A DNA stretch of 36,139 nucleotides from Deltaproteobacteria bacterium (GTDB lineage Bacteria; Desulfobacterota; DSM-4660; Desulfatiglandales; HGW-15): NCBI GenBank assembly GCA_016931115.1, contig JAFGFM010000142.1, forward strand, positions 1 to 36,139, read 5' to 3'. Below the pieces are notes generated by a model. The model saw nothing but the letters and a program-made list of their open reading frames with translations. It made no database searches and was not told the DNA's origin. Each line of letters starts with the position of its first letter. Position 1 is the first letter of the stretch. The position numbers were made by a program, and so were the translations under genes. Positions 34,801-36,139 of the stretch are shown in pieces.

Positions 34801-35255
34801 TCCTAATGGAAACGATCGAACTTAAAATAAAAAAACCTGATAATTATGATCTTCCCCTTCCTGCCTATGAGACAAAGGGCTCATCAGGCATGGATGTCAG
34901 GGCATGGACAGAAAAAGATATTGTCTTAAACCCCGGTGAGATAAGGCTTGTTCCCACAGGTATATCCATTTCAATTCCAACCGGGTATGAGGCACAGATA
35001 AGGCCAAGGAGCGGTCTTGCCCTTAAACACGGCATAGGGATGGTAAACAGCCCCGGCACCATAGATTCAGACTACCGCGGTGAGATAGGTATAATAATGA
35101 TAAACCATGGGGATAAACCATTTACTGTAAGAAGGGGTGACAGGATAGCACAGATGGTTATTGCAAGGGTCTGTAATGCCGAGATACTTGTGGTTGATGA
35201 CCTTGATTCAACTACAAGGGGAGGTGGCGGATTCGGCCACAGCGGTTTAGAATAA
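34797..35255 (+). CDS. dut: dUTP diphosphatase
   Basis: 152 residues, trimeric class. All five motifs are seen: [42 protein letters not shown] and [11 protein letters not shown]. The enzyme turns dUTP into dUMP, keeps uracil out of DNA and feeds dTMP synthesis. The start overlaps the stop of the peptidase gene (ATGA); an ATG 9 bp later (METIELK) may be the true one. Confidence 0.94.
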   Translation: MILMETIELKIKKPDNYDLPLPAYETKGSSGMDVRAWTEKDIVLNPGEIRLVPTGISISIPTGYEAQIRPRSGLALKHGIGMVNSPGTIDSDYRGEIGIIMINHGDKPFTVRRGDRIAQMVIARVCNAEILVVDDLDSTTRGGGGFGHSGLE

Positions 35256-35279
35256 CCAGTGAAACAAAAAGGGTCATAG

Positions 35280-36053
35280 ATGAGATTTTCAGTTCTTGCC
35301 TCGGGCAGTAAAGGCAATGCCTGCTATATAGAAACAGATAGTACAAGTATCCTGATAGACGCAGGTTTAAGCTGTCGCGAAATAAACAGGCGGCTGGGGT
35401 TAATAGGTGTTATTCTAACTTCGATTGACGGAGTAATAATAACTCATGAACACAGCGACCATACTAAAGGGCTGGGCCCCATCTCCAGAAAATTTGATTC
35501 AACCATATATGCAAACAGCTCCACTATTAGCAGGTGCCACAATCATCTTAAAAACACCAGGGTGTATGACAGTGTTAACACCGGCGATACCTTTATAATA
35601 AACGATATTACCATAGAGACCTTTGCTAAAAGCCATGATGCTGCTGACCCGGTTGGGCTCATAATTTCATCGAATGGTTCAAGGTTAGGGATACTTACCG
35701 ATGTCGGAGAAAGCACCCCCGCACTTGAAGAGAGGCTTCAGGGTTGCACATCTTTAATGCTTGAATTTAATCATGATCTTGAGATGCTGGAAAACGGGCC
35801 ATATCCATATCACCTTAAAAAGAGGATAAGGGGTTCATACGGGCATCTGTCAAATGCACAGGCTGGTGATCTGCTCAAAAGGCTCAGCCATAACAGGCTT
35901 AACAATGTTGTCCTGGCACATTTAAGTGAGGTGAATAACACCCCTGAAAAGGCGCTCGCACAGGCAAAGGCATCACTTCTTGAATGCAATATGGGTGATA
36001 TACCGGTTCATGTAAGTTATCAGGATTATCCCTGCGCGCTGATAGAGGTGTGA
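35280..36053 (+). CDS. YycJ/WalJ-type metallo-beta-lactamase-fold exonuclease
   Basis: 257 residues. The zinc motif is HEHSDH (56-61), with SKGNACYIE at the start and AHLSEVNNTPEKAL at the end, all as in the YycJ/WalJ branch of the metallo-beta-lactamase superfamily. These proteins are 5' exonucleases linked with mismatch repair in some bacteria, while the same fold serves many RNases. It starts 24 bp after dut and closes the gene row. A likely group II intron end follows 10-15 bp after its stop. Confidence 0.85.
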   Translation: MRFSVLASGSKGNACYIETDSTSILIDAGLSCREINRRLGLIGVILTSIDGVIITHEHSDHTKGLGPISRKFDSTIYANSSTISRCHNHLKNTRVYDSVNTGDTFIINDITIETFAKSHDAADPVGLIISSNGSRLGILTDVGESTPALEERLQGCTSLMLEFNHDLEMLENGPYPYHLKKRIRGSYGHLSNAQAGDLLKRLSHNRLNNVVLAHLSEVNNTPEKALAQAKASLLECNMGDIPVHVSYQDYPCALIEV

Positions 36054-36061
36054 GGTTCAAG

Positions 36062-36139
36062 ATTTCCGGGTAGAATTGGGAAGTTTCCTTCCCAATCCCC
36101 CCACAGACCCGTACGAGCGCGATTAACGCATACGGTTCC
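36062..36139 (-). mobile_element. 3' end of a group II intron (domains V and VI), cut by the window edge
   Basis: Read on the minus strand, 36138-36106 gives GAACCGTATGCGTTAATCGC followed by GCTCGTACGGGTC, closely matching the ~34-nt domain V hairpin of bacterial group II introns (GAGCCGTA...TACGGTTC). The next part is a perfect 9-bp stem (36075-36083 with 36088-36096) capped by a GAAA tetraloop, and then TTCTACCC with a possible bulged branch-point A at 36071: a domain VI shape. The catalytic AGC triad reads AAC here and the upper stem has two mismatches, so the intron may be decayed or divergent. The intron body and maturase would lie beyond the right edge. Confidence 0.65.

Noticed and set aside
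36061-36139. A simple rho-independent terminator for the YycJ-type gene
   Set aside because: The 9-bp stem lacks a T tract on the plus strand, and the following 33 nt match a domain V hairpin on the minus strand, which explains both parts better.

Overview
The window looks like a chromosomal segment of a Gram-negative, probably anaerobic bacterium of the former Deltaproteobacteria (Desulfobacterota or a neighbour). This is an inference. It rests on Lnt and a lipoprotein-type PotD (two-membrane cell), a complex-I-like hydrogenase-related operon, the housekeeping gene order, and many short palindromic dispersed repeats in the gaps. No 16S rRNA or other lineage marker is present.

Layout. 1-3.1 kb is accessory and decayed. 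It holds the tail of an ABC exporter ATPase, a secreted SnoaL/NTF2-like protein lying between two ~250-310 bp direct repeats (each carrying a solo unit resembling a type I-C CRISPR repeat), and a collapsed beta-helix pseudogene. 3.2-11.4 kb is one tight operon: an HTH-EIIA fusion regulator, then six genes for a membrane complex of the group 4 hydrogenase/complex I family (HyfB, C, E, F, a HyfG with 30K and 49K parts fused, and a HyfH-HyfI fusion). The large subunit has lost all four Ni-Fe cysteines, so the complex should be an Ehr-type (energy-converting hydrogenase-related) ion pump and not a hydrogenase. 11.5-15.4 kb is a complete potABCD polyamine importer. 15.5-18.2 kb (minus) is a SWIM/SNF2 helicase. 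18.2-21.2 kb is a decayed accessory island: a PemK toxin with only a scrap of antitoxin, a frameshifted HigA, an ankyrin protein, a headless DUF1566 fragment, an antitoxin-like small protein, and a 780 bp field of palindromic repeats.

21.2-23.7 kb (minus) carries lnt and corC. 24.1-36.05 kb is the conserved translation/RNA cluster: tRNA-Gly(CCC), rimP, nusA, rnpM (ylxR), infB, ylxP, rbfA, truB, rpsO, pnp, then an M16 peptidase, dut and a YycJ/WalJ-type metallo-beta-lactamase. Starts and stops overlap or nearly touch throughout, so this is probably one or two long transcripts. At the right edge, on the minus strand, the sequence folds like domains V and VI of a group II intron; its body lies outside the window.

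How the genes work together. The Ehr-type complex has a ferredoxin-like subunit with two [4Fe-4S] sites, an intact NuoB-like cluster site and two antiporter-like subunits, so electron transfer coupled to ion pumping is the natural reading; the electron acceptor is unknown. Its regulator keeps the phosphorylatable histidine of EIIA domains, which could tie expression to a PTS-type phosphorelay. The right half couples transcription (NusA), initiation (IF2, RbfA, RimP), tRNA modification (TruB) and mRNA decay (PNPase, S15). All coordinates, motifs and readings come from reading the sequence by eye; no database search was run.
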